In this document: piece by piece, positions 26,458-35,400 of the stretch
How positions within the stretch are numbered: position 1 is the stretch's first letter
Layout: the number at the start of each line of letters is the position of its first letter
Assembly: GCA_964454015.1 (NCBI GenBank)
Contig: CAYVQF010000002.1
Coordinates: 62,001-126,000 of the forward strand
DNA: 64,000 nucleotides
Origin: CAYVQF01 sp964454015
GTDB lineage: Bacteria; Myxococcota_A; Bradymonadia; UBA4248
Direction of reading: 5' to 3'
Notes under the pieces: generated by a model
What the model saw: only the letters and a program-made list of their open reading frames with translations
What the model was told of the DNA's origin: nothing
Database searches by the model: none
Program-made: the position numbers and the translations under genes

Positions 26458-27519
26458 TCAATGCTCCAGAGTGCCGTCGGCCCTAGGTACGGCGCCTGCG
26501 GCAACGGTGGGAAAGCGGCCGGCCAAGGCGGCACCGCAGCGGGGGCAGCGGCCGGCGTCGAGGTCGTAGGTGGCGATGCGATAGCCATCGCGCTGGATGA
26601 GTCGCTCGCCGCATTGGGTACAGCGCGTGTTCTGGCCCTGGGGCTCACGGACATTGCCGAGGTAGACGTGGCGCAGGCCTGCGGCGTGGGCGAGCGCTCT
26701 GGCGCGGGTGAGGGTCGCCAGGGGGGTGCGGTCGCGGTCGCGCATTTTGTGGGCCGGGTGAAAGGCCGAAAAATGCAGCGGCGTGTCCGCGCCGAGCTCC
26801 GTTTGGATCCACTGGCACAGGGCGCGCACTTCGGCGTCGCTGTCGTTGAGGCCAGGGATGAGCAGGTTGGTGATCTCGAGCCAACACGCGGTGTGGCGCC
26901 GGATGTGACACAGCGTTTCCAAGACCGGCGCCAGGGCGCCACCACAGTGCTCGCGGTAGAAGGCCTCGGAGAAGGCCTTGAGGTCGACGTTGGCGGCGTC
27001 CATGTGGGCAAAGAATGCCGCGGCCACCTCGGGGTTGACGTAAGCCGCCGTCACCGCCACCGGGGCGACGCCGACGGCGCGGCAGGCCTGGGCCGTGGCG
27101 ATGGCGTACTCGGCCCAGATGATGGGATCGTTGTAGGTGAAGGCCACGGCGCGGCAGCCCGCCTGTTGGGCGTGGGCGGCGATGGCTTCGGGGGGGGCCG
27201 TGGCGCACGCCTCGGCGGTGGTGGAGGCATGGGAATGGGTCCAATTCTGACAGAACTTGCAGGCCAGGTTGCAGCCTGGGGTGCCAAAGGAGAGCACCGT
27301 GGCGCCGGGATGGAAGTGATAGAGGGGCTTTTTCTCCATGGGATCGATGGCGAAGCCCGTGCTGCGGCCCCAAGTGGTGAGCACCATGCGGCCGCCGACG
27401 TTCTGGCGCACGTGGCAGAAGCCTCGGTGGCCTTCTCTGAGCACGCAGGCCCGGGGGCAGACTTGGCAACGCAGCCGCTCGTCGTCGAGCTTCTCCCACC
27501 AGGATGCCGCTTGGTCCAT
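26458..27519 (-). CDS. AmmeMemoRadiSam-type radical SAM enzyme (AmrS-like)
   Basis: Radical SAM enzyme of about 353 residues. An N-terminal Cys cluster (Cys18, Cys21, Cys25, Cys35) resembles the AmrS/PFL-activase-like ligand set, followed by the radical SAM motif CNLACKFC (Cys83, Cys87, Cys90) after GTPG. The next motifs are VAFTYNDPIIWAEYA, VTAAYVNPE, NVDLKAFSEAFYREHCGG, LEITNLLIPGLNDSDAE and HFSAFHPAHKM, and a C-terminal zinc ribbon (CTQCGERL..CPRCGAAL). This matches the AmmeMemoRadiSam family; the partners AmmeMemo (MEMO1) and AMMECR1 are not in this window. Product unknown. The ATG at 27519 has GGAGG eight bases upstream. The SpoIID gene follows after 3 bp, a strikingly close link. Confidence 0.9.
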   Translation of the reverse strand: MDQAASWWEKLDDERLRCQVCPRACVLREGHRGFCHVRQNVGGRMVLTTWGRSTGFAIDPMEKKPLYHFHPGATVLSFGTPGCNLACKFCQNWTHSHASTTAEACATAPPEAIAAHAQQAGCRAVAFTYNDPIIWAEYAIATAQACRAVGVAPVAVTAAYVNPEVAAAFFAHMDAANVDLKAFSEAFYREHCGGALAPVLETLCHIRRHTACWLEITNLLIPGLNDSDAEVRALCQWIQTELGADTPLHFSAFHPAHKMRDRDRTPLATLTRARALAHAAGLRHVYLGNVREPQGQNTRCTQCGERLIQRDGYRIATYDLDAGRCPRCGAALAGRFPTVAAGAVPRADGTLEH

Positions 27520-27619
27520 CGCACCGCCTCCGTCGCCCTGAGTCCCGGGTGGAACTATAACGGAAAGGAGCGGCTCTGAGTAGGCGATTATCGTTTGGGC
27601 CGGGCGGCGGCCGCGAGGC

Positions 27620-28555
27620 TCAGGCCACGCGATCGCGGATCCACTGCTGCATGCGGCGCGCTTTGTAGGTGTCGTGCTCCCCTTCTGCCTGGGCGTGCAT
27701 CGCTGGGGTGCGGATCTGGAGTTCGACCCAGCGGCCATCGATGTGGAGCTGGCTGTGCAGGCTCTGGTAGCCCGAGCGCTTGGGCTGGGCGATGTAGTCT
27801 TTGATGGGGGCGTGGTGGCCGTAGTGGGCCTGAAGGGCTTCGAGGGTGGCGTAAGCGTCGGCGGCGGTGGGGACGATGAAGCGCAAGCCGAGAACGTCTT
27901 TGATGTCCGTCAATTCCAAGCCTTTGACCTGCATTTTTTCCCAGATGCTGCAGGGAGACTTGACCCGGCGTTGCACTTCGACCACCTCACAGCCTGCGCG
28001 GGAGACCAGGGCTTGGCTGTTGTGGGCGGTGCGGTTGAGCCAGGTGTCCAGGGCGGGGACGTCGCCCAGGTGGCGCTTGATGGCGTGGTAGGCTTCGGGG
28101 TCGGCGATGCGCAGCGCCGCGTCGTCCAGGCCGCTTGGCAGGCGCAGCGCTTCGCCCCAAGGCTGGGGGCGTGGCGCGATGAGGCCGTGGCCGCTGGGCC
28201 AGGGGTCGCGGCGCTCGTAGCTGGCGGCCAACCCGGCCATCATGCCGAGCAGGAGCAAGGGGGAGCGGTTGGACGTGGCTTCGGCTTCACACGCGATGGG
28301 GGCGTCCTGCGACCAGGCCCACTGGAGGGAGCCCGGCGTGGGGTCTTGGCTCTTGAGGCCGCCCGTGCCTTCGGGCTCGCCAAAGCAGCGGCGCCGCTCA
28401 TCGCTGTCGAAGGTGCACAGCAGCATGGACATGAGGAGCATGGTGAAGCTGAGAAAGAGCACCCGGGCGCGCCGCTGCTCCTGGGGCGAGGGGTCGCCCG
28501 AGAGGTTAGCGCTCGTCTGGGGGTTATCGTTCGAAGCCTTCGGTGGCGCAGCCAT
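27620..28555 (-). CDS. Membrane-anchored single-domain (p)ppGpp synthetase (RelA/SpoT family)
   Basis: A RelA/SpoT synthetase domain in a 311-residue protein without the HD hydrolase. The ATG at 28555 follows GGAGGAAGC. Two hydrophobic segments (about 31-49 and 99-113) flank a loop of about 50 residues with Cys57 and Cys89; Cys47 lies at the first helix end. The synthetase domain has R-x-K-x3-SI-x2-K (Arg197, Lys199, Ser203, Ile204, Lys207), LTDIKDVLGLRFIV (Asp220), IKDYIAQPKRSGYQSLH (252-267) and VELQIRTPAMHAQAE (Glu278, Arg282). These are the ATP-, GTP- and catalytic positions of alarmone synthetases, so activity is likely. IADPEAYHAIKRHL before it resembles the HD-synthetase junction of long RelA. 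TGS and ACT domains are missing. Heads the group to 23034. Confidence 0.85.
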   Translation of the reverse strand: MAAPPKASNDNPQTSANLSGDPSPQEQRRARVLFLSFTMLLMSMLLCTFDSDERRRCFGEPEGTGGLKSQDPTPGSLQWAWSQDAPIACEAEATSNRSPLLLLGMMAGLAASYERRDPWPSGHGLIAPRPQPWGEALRLPSGLDDAALRIADPEAYHAIKRHLGDVPALDTWLNRTAHNSQALVSRAGCEVVEVQRRVKSPCSIWEKMQVKGLELTDIKDVLGLRFIVPTAADAYATLEALQAHYGHHAPIKDYIAQPKRSGYQSLHSQLHIDGRWVELQIRTPAMHAQAEGEHDTYKARRMQQWIRDRVA

Positions 28556-28818
28556 GCTTCCTCCGACGATGCAAGTGATCTGACACCGACGACCACAGGC
28601 TGGCGTGGCACTATGGTCGCCAGTGGGGCGTGTTACAGGCAGGGAAAGGGCGCTGGGGGGTGTGGTTATTCCCGGGTGCCCAGCAAAACGACCGGCGCGC
28701 TGCGATCGTGCGGCGGCCTTCGCCTCCTCGGGTGTTGCGCCCATGGGGTGGTGCGGGCTAGCGCTGGTGCGCGTTCAGGCAGTGGTGTAGCGGCCGAGAG
28801 AGGCCATCCGCTCACGGC

Positions 28819-30120
28819 TCAGTCGCCCTCTCGGGCTTCGTCTGGGATGGTGTGGACGCCAGAGATGACGTCGAGATGACCCGCCAGGGGGATGGTGAAG
28901 GTGAGCTTGGCGCCGTTTTGGTGGTTGGTGGCCCAGATGCGGCCCCCGTGATGGGAGATGATTTCGCGGCAGATGGCGAGTCCGAGGCCTGTGCCGCGTC
29001 GTTTGCCGCGGTTGCCGGCTTGGGCGAAGCGCTCGAAGACCTTCTCGAGCATGTCATGGGGGATGCCGGGTCCGAAATCGATGACCGAGACCGTGACCAT
29101 GTCGATGATCTCGCCGTCATGGTCCTCGCTGATGAGGTCGGCGTGGATCTCGATGGGGCCTTGCGTCGAGAACTTGACGGCGTTCTCGATGAGGTTGAAG
29201 AGGACCTGGGTGAGGCGCTCGGCGTCGCCCCACACGGGTGGGATCTCGCAGGGGAGGTGGAGGGTGCAGGAGAGCTGCTCTTTGCGGAAGATCGGCTGGA
29301 GCTGCGCGATGACTTTGGGGATGAGCTCGCGCACGTCGACCTGGTCCATTTGCCAGACCATGTTGCCGGCGGTGAGGCGGGCCAGGTCGAGGACGTCGTC
29401 GATCATGCGGGCCAAGCGCTGGGTTTCGCTGTCGATGATGCGGATGAAGTCCAGCCGTTCTTGCTCATCGTCGGGGGGGCATTCCAGGAGGAGCTCGACG
29501 TAGGAGCGGATCACCGTCAGGGGGGCGCGCAGCTCATGGCTGATGTTCTCCAGGACCTGGTTCTTGAGCTCATCGATGGTCTGCAGCTCGCGGGCGCGGC
29601 GCTCGAGGGTCTTGGTGCGGTCGCGGATGGAGAGCTCCCAGCCGGTGAGGATGCGCTCGATTTCCTGTTCGAGGTAGGTGCGCTGTTGGCGCAGGCTCTG
29701 GACGTAGCTGGCGCGTTGGATGACGCGACCGAGGGAGTGTTCGATGCCAGGGCCTTTGACGAGATAGGCGCAGAGGTTGAGGAGATTGCGCTCGGCGAGC
29801 TGCGGCAGGTGTTCCGCCTCGACGAGGAGGATGACCTCGTGTCCTTCGGCCAAGGTGTCATCGGCTGAGAGGAGGTCGTGGGGGATGTGGTTGAGCATGG
29901 TCGTGTCGACGATGATCACGTCCCAGGGCTGCAGGCGCAAGGCGGCGGCGAAGATCTCTTCGCTCTCGACGAAGCCCCATTGCACGACATTTTCTGGTAC
30001 CAGGCTGCGATAATCGAACTTCTCTGTGTTTGAATCGGCGACCAAAACATAGAGTGTCGTGCCGCTGCGCAAAACAGAATGAGATGTGCTCACAGACCAG
30101 ACTCCACGCGATGGGACCAT
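28819..30120 (-). CDS. Cytoplasmic histidine kinase with receiver-like N-terminus
   Basis: Histidine kinase of about 433 residues without membrane helices. The N-terminus (about 20-150) looks like a degenerate receiver fold (TTLYVLVADSNTEKF, WDVIIVDTTMLNH, EVILLVEAE, AYLVKGPGIEHSLGRVI), with D..T..., but the usual acidic triad is incomplete. A coiled-coil linker leads to HisKA (VLENISHELRAPLTVIRSYV) and HATPase_c (LFNLIENAVKF, IDFGPGIPHDM, RRGTGLGLAICREIISHHGG). The kinase motifs are complete. Alternative starts are an ATG at 30153 and a GTG at 30093 with GGAG eight bases upstream; the last fits well and would trim nine residues. No response regulator is adjacent. It is divergent from the Ser/Thr kinase gene. 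Confidence 0.88.
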   Translation of the reverse strand: MVPSRGVWSVSTSHSVLRSGTTLYVLVADSNTEKFDYRSLVPENVVQWGFVESEEIFAAALRLQPWDVIIVDTTMLNHIPHDLLSADDTLAEGHEVILLVEAEHLPQLAERNLLNLCAYLVKGPGIEHSLGRVIQRASYVQSLRQQRTYLEQEIERILTGWELSIRDRTKTLERRARELQTIDELKNQVLENISHELRAPLTVIRSYVELLLECPPDDEQERLDFIRIIDSETQRLARMIDDVLDLARLTAGNMVWQMDQVDVRELIPKVIAQLQPIFRKEQLSCTLHLPCEIPPVWGDAERLTQVLFNLIENAVKFSTQGPIEIHADLISEDHDGEIIDMVTVSVIDFGPGIPHDMLEKVFERFAQAGNRGKRRGTGLGLAICREIISHHGGRIWATNHQNGAKLTFTIPLAGHLDVISGVHTIPDEAREGD

Positions 30121-30330
30121 AAGCGTCCAGGGTCCGATGATGGAAGGTAGCATAGCGGAAAAAGTTGGCGAGCAACACCCTTTGCGCGGCGAAGGGTTGG
30201 CCGTGCTGAGGTCATGGCGGAGAGTGGAGCCGAGCGGGAGGCTACCCGATGGGGCGACGATATGCTAGAGATAGGCAAGGCTCGCGTCGTCATGGGTGGC
30301 CTCTCTTTGCACAGTGGGTTCGCGTCGTTC

Positions 30331-31284
30331 ATGAGCAATCAAACGCCGTTGTTGAAGATGGGGCAGATCGTCGCTGGCACCTTCCGGGTCGGCAAGCCCG
30401 TGGCCCAAGGGGGCTTCGCCGTGGTCTTCGAAGCCGAGCGCGTCGAGGACAAGCTGCCGGTGGTCCTCAAGGCCCTCAAGGCCGATGCCGTGCAGAGTGA
30501 TGTGACCGCGCGGGAGCGTTTCATTCGCGAGGCAGAAGTCGCCGCTCGGATTCATCACCCCAACGTGGTGCGGATATACAGCTATGGCCAGACGCGGGAT
30601 GGGGTGTGCTACATGGTCATGGAGCAGCTCGTGGGCCACCCCCTCAACCAAGAGATGTATCGCGACCGGATGCCGGCGACGGCTGTCAAGGACATCCTGG
30701 CGCAAGTGCTCGCCGGGTTGGGGGCCGCGCATCGGTTGGGGGTGGTGCACCGCGACATCAAGCCGTCCAACCTCTTCGTGACCCAGACGGGAGCGGATGG
30801 CAAGGTGGAGGCGACGGCGCCGCGCATCATCAAGATCCTCGATTTTGGTTTCGTCAAAGTCGTCGCTCAGGACCCGAGTGTCGGCGATGCCGCCTTCTCA
30901 CAACAGCCCCTGACCAAAGCGGGGCAGAGCGTCGGCACTCCCGGCTACATGGCGCCCGAGATGTTGCAACGCGGCCGAGTGGGGCCCGAGGCGGACCTCT
31001 ATAGCGCCGGCGTGTTGGCTTACGAGCTGTTGACGGGGCGGCGCGCCTTCGCCGGCCAGGGGATAGAGCGTGCCATGGCCCAGCTCGACGGCGCCGTGCG
31101 CCCGGCGACGGGCTTGTTGCGCCATCATCCGCTCTACGTTTTTGCCATGCGCCTGATGCACCACAAGCCAGAGAAACGTTTTCCCCACGCCGACGAAGCA
31201 CTGGAGGCGCTCTTGGCCCTCAACATGGAGGTGCCCTTGGTGCCGCGCCGCAGCCGCTGGCTCCCTTGGGGATCACGGGACTGA
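30331..31284 (+). CDS. Serine/threonine protein kinase (Hanks type), soluble
   Basis: Eukaryotic-like kinase of about 317 residues with complete catalytic motifs: glycine-rich loop FRVGKPVAQGGFAVVF, VLKALK (ATP Lys), HRDIKPSN (catalytic loop), ILDFGFVKVV (DFG) and GTPGYMAPEM. It ends SRWLPWGSRD with no transmembrane segment or sensor domain, so it is cytoplasmic. The start is uncertain: ATGs at 30214, 30262, 30292 and 30331 are in frame; 30331 gives a N-terminus like other myxobacterial kinases (QIVAGTFRVGKPVAQGG), but has no strong ribosome site. The stop is one base before the start of the DHH-like gene, so the two are probably co-translated and functionally linked; that protein is a candidate substrate. 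Confidence 0.9.
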   Translation: MSNQTPLLKMGQIVAGTFRVGKPVAQGGFAVVFEAERVEDKLPVVLKALKADAVQSDVTARERFIREAEVAARIHHPNVVRIYSYGQTRDGVCYMVMEQLVGHPLNQEMYRDRMPATAVKDILAQVLAGLGAAHRLGVVHRDIKPSNLFVTQTGADGKVEATAPRIIKILDFGFVKVVAQDPSVGDAAFSQQPLTKAGQSVGTPGYMAPEMLQRGRVGPEADLYSAGVLAYELLTGRRAFAGQGIERAMAQLDGAVRPATGLLRHHPLYVFAMRLMHHKPEKRFPHADEALEALLALNMEVPLVPRRSRWLPWGSRD

Positions 31285-31285
31285 G

Positions 31286-32440
31286 ATGAGTCAAGACCCC
31301 TCGATAGGCCTGCCCGCTGGGGAGGCGGCGCCGCCATGGCCGCAGAGCCGCTATCTCCTGCTGCGCGGCGCCGACGGGACCCAGCGTATTACCACGGCCC
31401 AGGCGCCGCAGGTGCTGCTGCACATCGTGCCAGCCCTGACGGTCAGCGCCAAGACTCGGGCCGACTTCCCCCGGCAGAGTGTGTTCCTGGATGGGGTCTT
31501 TCACGGCCCTCCTTTTTTCGACAACGTGGCGCGTCACTATGCGCTGGACCACCACGTGGGCTGCGTCCGCGCCTTCACCTTGGCGACCTGTGAGCAGGCC
31601 TTGGTCATGCTCATGCAGGGTCTGCCCCTCCACGAAGGCCGCTGGCACCTCTACGTCAATGATCCCGATGTGGACGCCTTGTTGGCCGCGTGGCTCCTGC
31701 TCAACTTCAACATCCTGCTGGCGGACGAGCGTCGCTTACTGCGCGCTGTGACACCTTTGGTGCGCCTCGAAGGAGCCATCGACGCCCACGGTCTGGCGGC
31801 GAAAGATCTCACGGGCTTTCCTGAGGAGCTTCTGGCGACGACCTCGCGCCAACTCGACCTCATCGTCGCCCGCGAGCGGCGCCGCAAGCGCGAGGGCACT
31901 TGGCATCGCAGCGATTGGATCCAGCACGCCCTCGAGACCTTCGATGAGCTCGACGGGCTCTTCTTTCCGCTCGAGCTGCGCGATGGTCTCCAGGGCATCA
32001 TCGAGCTCGAGCGGCTGCCGCTCACGCCACAGCGCATCGCCGTCCTGTGCCGCTCCTCACTGGGCGCCTACGCCGTGGAGTCGCAACTGCGCCGGCGCTA
32101 TGGCGCTTCTCTCGGACTTCTGGTGCTTTTTGCGCCGGAGCAGCGGGTGACCTTGAGGTTGTGTGATCCCTTCATGCCCGGTGACCTGCAAGGGCTTTAT
32201 GCGACACTGAATCGCCGCGATCCTGCCGTGGCCGAGGACGCGATGGAGAACTTCTGGGGTGGCGCCGCCGAGATCGGCGGCTCACCGCGGCGCACGGGCA
32301 CCCAACTCAGCCTAGAGGCCATCGCCCAGGCGGTGCGGGAGCATTTTGGCGCCTCAACAGAGGCCAAGGGCTGGCCCCGCTCCCTGCGCGGCCTCTTGAC
32401 GCGCTGGCGCCGGCGACTGCGCGACGACGGCGATCCCTAG
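31286..32440 (+). CDS. Putative DHH-phosphoesterase-like protein coupled to a Ser/Thr kinase
   Basis: Unrecognised protein of 384 residues with motifs that resemble DHH phosphoesterases. FFDNVARHYALDHHVGC has DHH (88-90), and LYVNDPDVDALLAAWLLLN (about 122-140) resembles the usual motif I (D-x-D at 126-128-130) but comes after, not before, DHH. The C-terminus has WGGAAEIGGSPRRTGTQLS (about 325-345), like the GGGH-x-AAG motif of DHHA1 domains. If real, it could be a phosphodiesterase or nanoRNase with reordered motifs. The fold must be tested. Start ATG follows the kinase stop by 1 bp. The stop TAG shares CTAG with the convergent giant TPR gene stop. Confidence 0.6.
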   Translation: MSQDPSIGLPAGEAAPPWPQSRYLLLRGADGTQRITTAQAPQVLLHIVPALTVSAKTRADFPRQSVFLDGVFHGPPFFDNVARHYALDHHVGCVRAFTLATCEQALVMLMQGLPLHEGRWHLYVNDPDVDALLAAWLLLNFNILLADERRLLRAVTPLVRLEGAIDAHGLAAKDLTGFPEELLATTSRQLDLIVARERRRKREGTWHRSDWIQHALETFDELDGLFFPLELRDGLQGIIELERLPLTPQRIAVLCRSSLGAYAVESQLRRRYGASLGLLVLFAPEQRVTLRLCDPFMPGDLQGLYATLNRRDPAVAEDAMENFWGGAAEIGGSPRRTGTQLSLEAIAQAVREHFGASTEAKGWPRSLRGLLTRWRRRLRDDGDP

Positions 32441-35400
32441 CCAGCGACGGCGCTGGGGCGCTGGGCCAAGCCGGCGGCGTGACGGAGGTGGAGATAGTCT
32501 TCACTCAAGGCGAAGGCCAAGAGGTGACGCACCCTGGGGTGGGTGTCGATCTTGTGCCGCAGACCGGCCTCGCTCGCCTCGCTGCGCCACCCTTCTCCGG
32601 CCAACATGGCGCGCACGCTGGCGCCGAGATCCCCCGAGAAGAGCAAGCCCGCTCGGTCTCCCGTGGCGTGGATCCATTGGGGCCAGGCGTGGGCCTCGTC
32701 TTTGTGCGCCGCTGCGCCGGCCTCCGTGATGAGCTGGGAGATCTCTTTGCGGGCGCGCCGGTACCAGGGGCTCTTCACTTTCTCTGAGGCCTCGATGGTG
32801 TAGGCCGTGCGTCCCTGGATGCCGTCTCCCGTCACCAGGTAGTGGATGCCGTCGAGAATCTGCCACAGGGCCTGACCATCGAGGTGGATGAGCGGCGCCA
32901 GCCCCGTCCACAAGACGCCGCCCGCGTAGCCGGCCCAGTGGCGGCGCTCGGCTTGGCTCATGCCGCCCCAGCGATCACTGGGCATCCAGAAGGCTGGCGG
33001 CGCGTGAAAGACCATGGGCAGCGGCGATTCGTCGTGGCCGAGATAGACCTTGACCTGGCCCAAGTTGAGACGCGCTGCGGCGTTGGCGAAGACCTCCCCG
33101 AGGTCGTCCTTGCCTCGGGCGCGCTGGCCGCCGATGGCCGAGAGCCGGGGGATGCTCTCCTTGAAGAGCGCCTCGAAGATGGGCATGGCCTCGTGTAGCA
33201 GCGCGTGCAACGGGCGCAGCTCGTCGAGGAGGAGGCGCTTCTCGAGGGTTTGACTGGGGAGGTCACGGGTGACATCCACTTTGGGACGCTCGGCGGCGTC
33301 GCTGTGGTGCAGGCCCGCTTCGGGGACACAAAGGGCCGCGAGCTGCCGCAAGATCCGCGCCCGGTCATAAGCCTCAGCCGACTCACACAGCTCGACGGCC
33401 GACTGGAGGATGTCCGTTTGGAAAGGATCGTTGGCGAGGATGCCCAGGAAATCTTTGAGGGCCGAGGCGCGCTCGCCTGGGACCCGGCACAAGGCATAGG
33501 CCCGTTGCCGCGAGAGGTCGGGCTCGGGCACTTGGGCGGCGTCGATAGCCTCGGAATAGACGTCCTGCGCTTCGCGCCACAGGCCCAACTCGTCGCCGAG
33601 GATGCGGCCGACGATGGTGAGATAACGGCGCTTGAGCTCTGGGTCCTCGGCAAAGCTCGGGGCCGTGTGGATGAGCTCACGGAGGTTCTCGGCCAAGATG
33701 GTTCGGGCACCGTGGCCCTGATGCAGCTCGTTGAGGGCCGTAAAGACCGTGCCTTCATCGGGGAAGAAGCGGAAGAGATCCCAGAGCAGCGTCTCCCCTT
33801 TGCTGGCCTCGTGGAGGCGGTAGACGTAGAGGCGGGCCAGGCTCATCCACAGGGCGATGTCCTCACGGCGGTAAGGGCTGCGCACCAGGCGCAGCAAGAT
33901 CTCTGCGGCAAGTGAGGGATCGCCGGCTTTGGCGTGGGCGTCCGCCAAGACCTGGAGGGCCCGTCGGTCTTCACAGGATCGCGCCGTGAGGTTCTCCAGA
34001 TAGGCGATGGCGCGCTGAGGGTCACCGCCAGGTTGGTCGATGTGAAGCTCCACCACCCGGTGCGCCCCGTCCAGCTCAGCTTCGATGTCCGGGCGGTGGT
34101 AGGTGAGGAAGTCATCGAGCGCGCGACGGGCGATGATGGTCTCGCCAATGCGTTCGGCGAGCTTGGCGATCTCAGGCAGCACGGCGCCGGCGCCGGGAAA
34201 GGATCGGTAGGCCGCGTCGAGGGCGCGCAGCGCTTCATCGGCTTGGCCGAGTCCGCTGTCGAGGACGCGGGCCAAACGCTGCCACAGATGGCTCTGGAGG
34301 GGCGGCGTTTGGCAGTGCATGAGGTGGCGTCGCAGCTCCTGGGCCAAAAAGTCCCAGTCCTTGGCACCCTCCAAGTAGTCATAGAGATCGTCGCGAATGG
34401 GGCTCTCGAAGTCGCAGTAGGGTAGGGCCGTGCGCACCGCCTCGAGGGCCTCCGCGGCGCGGCCGACCTTGCCCAGGACGAAGGCGCGCTGCAGCAGGGC
34501 GTGGGCCCGTTCGGGATCGCTCGGTGCGCTCTCGATTTGGACCTCCAGGACCTCGAGGACTTTGGGCCAGGCCTCGGTGACCTCGTAATAGGCCGCCAGT
34601 AACTCCAGCTCTGGTCGCAGCGAGAGATAGGAAGACTTGTTCTCGGGCAGCACCCGCTTGGCCGGATCGATGGTGTCGCCAGCCAGGAGCGCGGCGAGGG
34701 CCGACCAGCGGCGCAGGTCTTGGACGTGCGGCGCCGGGTTGGCCAGGATCTCCGGGCTGAGATGGAGATAGGAGGGGCGCTGCGCCGGTGACAGCATCTC
34801 CCACAGTTGGAGCGAGACCTCTGGGTCAGGGACCACGGGGAGGATGCTCTTGGCGGGATCGGCCAAGCCGGCCGGCATACCCGTCACGATGGCGCCGTGG
34901 AGACCATGGACCTGTTCATCGAGGCTGCGGTGCGGGCTGAGGGCGAGGCGGAGACGCTCGGACCAGCGCCCGCTTTGGGCCAAGGCCATGGCGAGGAGGG
35001 AGGCGAAGATGGCCTTCTCTGGGGTGATCTGTTCAGCGATCTCTAGGTAGCCCGCGGCGGTCATGGGATCGTGGGAGTCCATGAGGCTGAACTCGGCCAA
35101 CGCGACGAGCAGCTCGGCGCGGGCGACCTGGTCCGTGGGCTTGGTGCTGGCGTTGCTCAAGGTCTTGCGCGGCCCTTCGCTGGCGCCGACGCGGCGCGCC
35201 GTGGCCAGGAGCGCCCGCATGATGACCGTGTTGCTGGGGTCGGCGGTGAAGGCCCGCTGATAGGCGTCGAGGGCGCCCTCGAGGTCGTTCAGGCGGTGCT
35301 CTTTCACCTGGGCCAGGGTAAAGAGCGTCAGGGCGGGCGATCCCGCCGTGCCGCCGTGGGCCGCTTCGATCTCCAGGACTCGGGCCACCTCTTCCCACTC

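Noticed and set aside
26458..27519. Complete AmmeMemoRadiSam system
   Set aside because: No AmmeMemo (MEMO1) or AMMECR1 gene lies nearby, so only the radical SAM member is supported.
25354..27579. Long plus-strand open frame of 741 codons opposite the AmrS and SpoIID genes
   Set aside because: Its composition is a shadow of the minus-strand genes, which have clear motifs, ribosome sites and close spacing; no recognisable domain exists in the plus frame.
27620..28555. Full-length bifunctional RelA/SpoT
   Set aside because: No HD hydrolase, TGS or ACT domain; the protein is 311 residues with membrane segments.
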